Of a stretch of 64,000 nt of DNA, positions 63,858 through 64,000 are shown one piece after another (the first letter of the stretch is position 1; each line of letters starts with the position of its first letter). The notes under the pieces are model-generated. The model was not told where the DNA came from and did no database searches. It was given only the letters and a program-made list of their open reading frames with translations. Source of the stretch: Dimorphilus gyrociliatus (Eukaryota; Annelida; Polychaeta; Dinophilidae); assembly GCA_904063045.1 (NCBI GenBank), contig CAJFCJ010000017.1, forward strand, positions 62,001 through 126,000, written 5' to 3'. The position numbers were made by a program, and so were the translations under genes.

Positions 63858-64000
63858 TCTTTTATATGTCATATGAACTTGATTTTTTTTTTTCATAAGG
63901 CGGTTGTACTCGCCTATTTGTACAAGTCTTTTAAAGCTATATTAAGAAAGATTGTTTAGCGATTCTCTTCCTTCTCATACAATGTAATGCATCGTTTAGT

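Larger units (their letters stand above)
58839..64000. other. Gene-poor right end
   Basis: More than 5 kb of AT-rich sequence without a supported gene. It has CTC repeats just before it in the Rab intron (58636-58665), a GAACTT minisatellite (60221-60266), CT runs (61097-61137, 63613-63638, 63827-63852) and an AT run (62246-62282). A frame at 60900-61045 following a TTTCAG looks slightly exon-like but has no partner. Confidence 0.55.

Overview
The window is AT-rich nuclear DNA from an animal. Genes are split by GT-AG introns, many only 65-140 bases long. It holds metazoan families (TRPC channel, neuropeptide-type class A GPCR, SLC16 transporter, membrane NTPDase, Rab, CCDC33-like coiled coil) and very many CT/GA, AT and tetranucleotide microsatellites, plus two short interstitial telomere-like tracts (CCCTAA units). 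Short introns next to some kilobase introns, and an ETH/TRH-type receptor, suggest a bilaterian invertebrate with a fairly compact genome, possibly a lophotrochozoan. That placement is inference; no species is identified. Exon models were joined by hand from reading frame, splice dinucleotides and phase; all CDS lengths given divide by three.

Layout: 244-4064 (+) is a secreted EGF / F5-8C-like repeat / PAN-apple protein. 6457-13597 (+) is a GDA1/CD39 nucleoside diphosphohydrolase. 15002-29545 (-) is a TRPC channel, with a possible second, distal first exon at 32990-33122. 36011-37601 (+) is a CCDC33-like coiled-coil protein. 39204-41782 (-) is an unrecognised single-pass membrane protein built from seven small exons. 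41933-45814 (-) is a TRHR/ETHR-like GPCR. 48932-52012 (-) is a 12-exon monocarboxylate-transporter-family protein. 56962-58838 (+) is a divergent Rab GTPase. Weaker candidates are a small secreted peptide (14438-14593, +), two possible + strand exons (38706-39578), an 80-residue hydrophobic ORF (55814-56056, -) and a decayed coding stretch (56273-56482, -).

The genes do not form one pathway. Several act at the cell surface (lectin-like secreted protein, ecto-NTPDase, cation channel, GPCR, transporter), but this looks like ordinary neighbourhood rather than a designed cluster. The GPCR and the unknown membrane gene are only about 150 bases apart on the same strand, which is the one arrangement that could mean shared transcription.

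The most notable points are the divergent Rab (DTTGQ switch II, altered switch I, no C-terminal cysteine), the apparent alternative first exons of the TRPC gene that both end in the same bases, the hidden 188-residue gene, the all-phase-1 intron structure of the lectin-like gene with one GC-AG intron, and two recurring short motifs: AGATGGCG, resembling the CTCF core, and TATACTGTATA. No mobile element with terminal repeats, no CRISPR array and no RNA gene could be supported.
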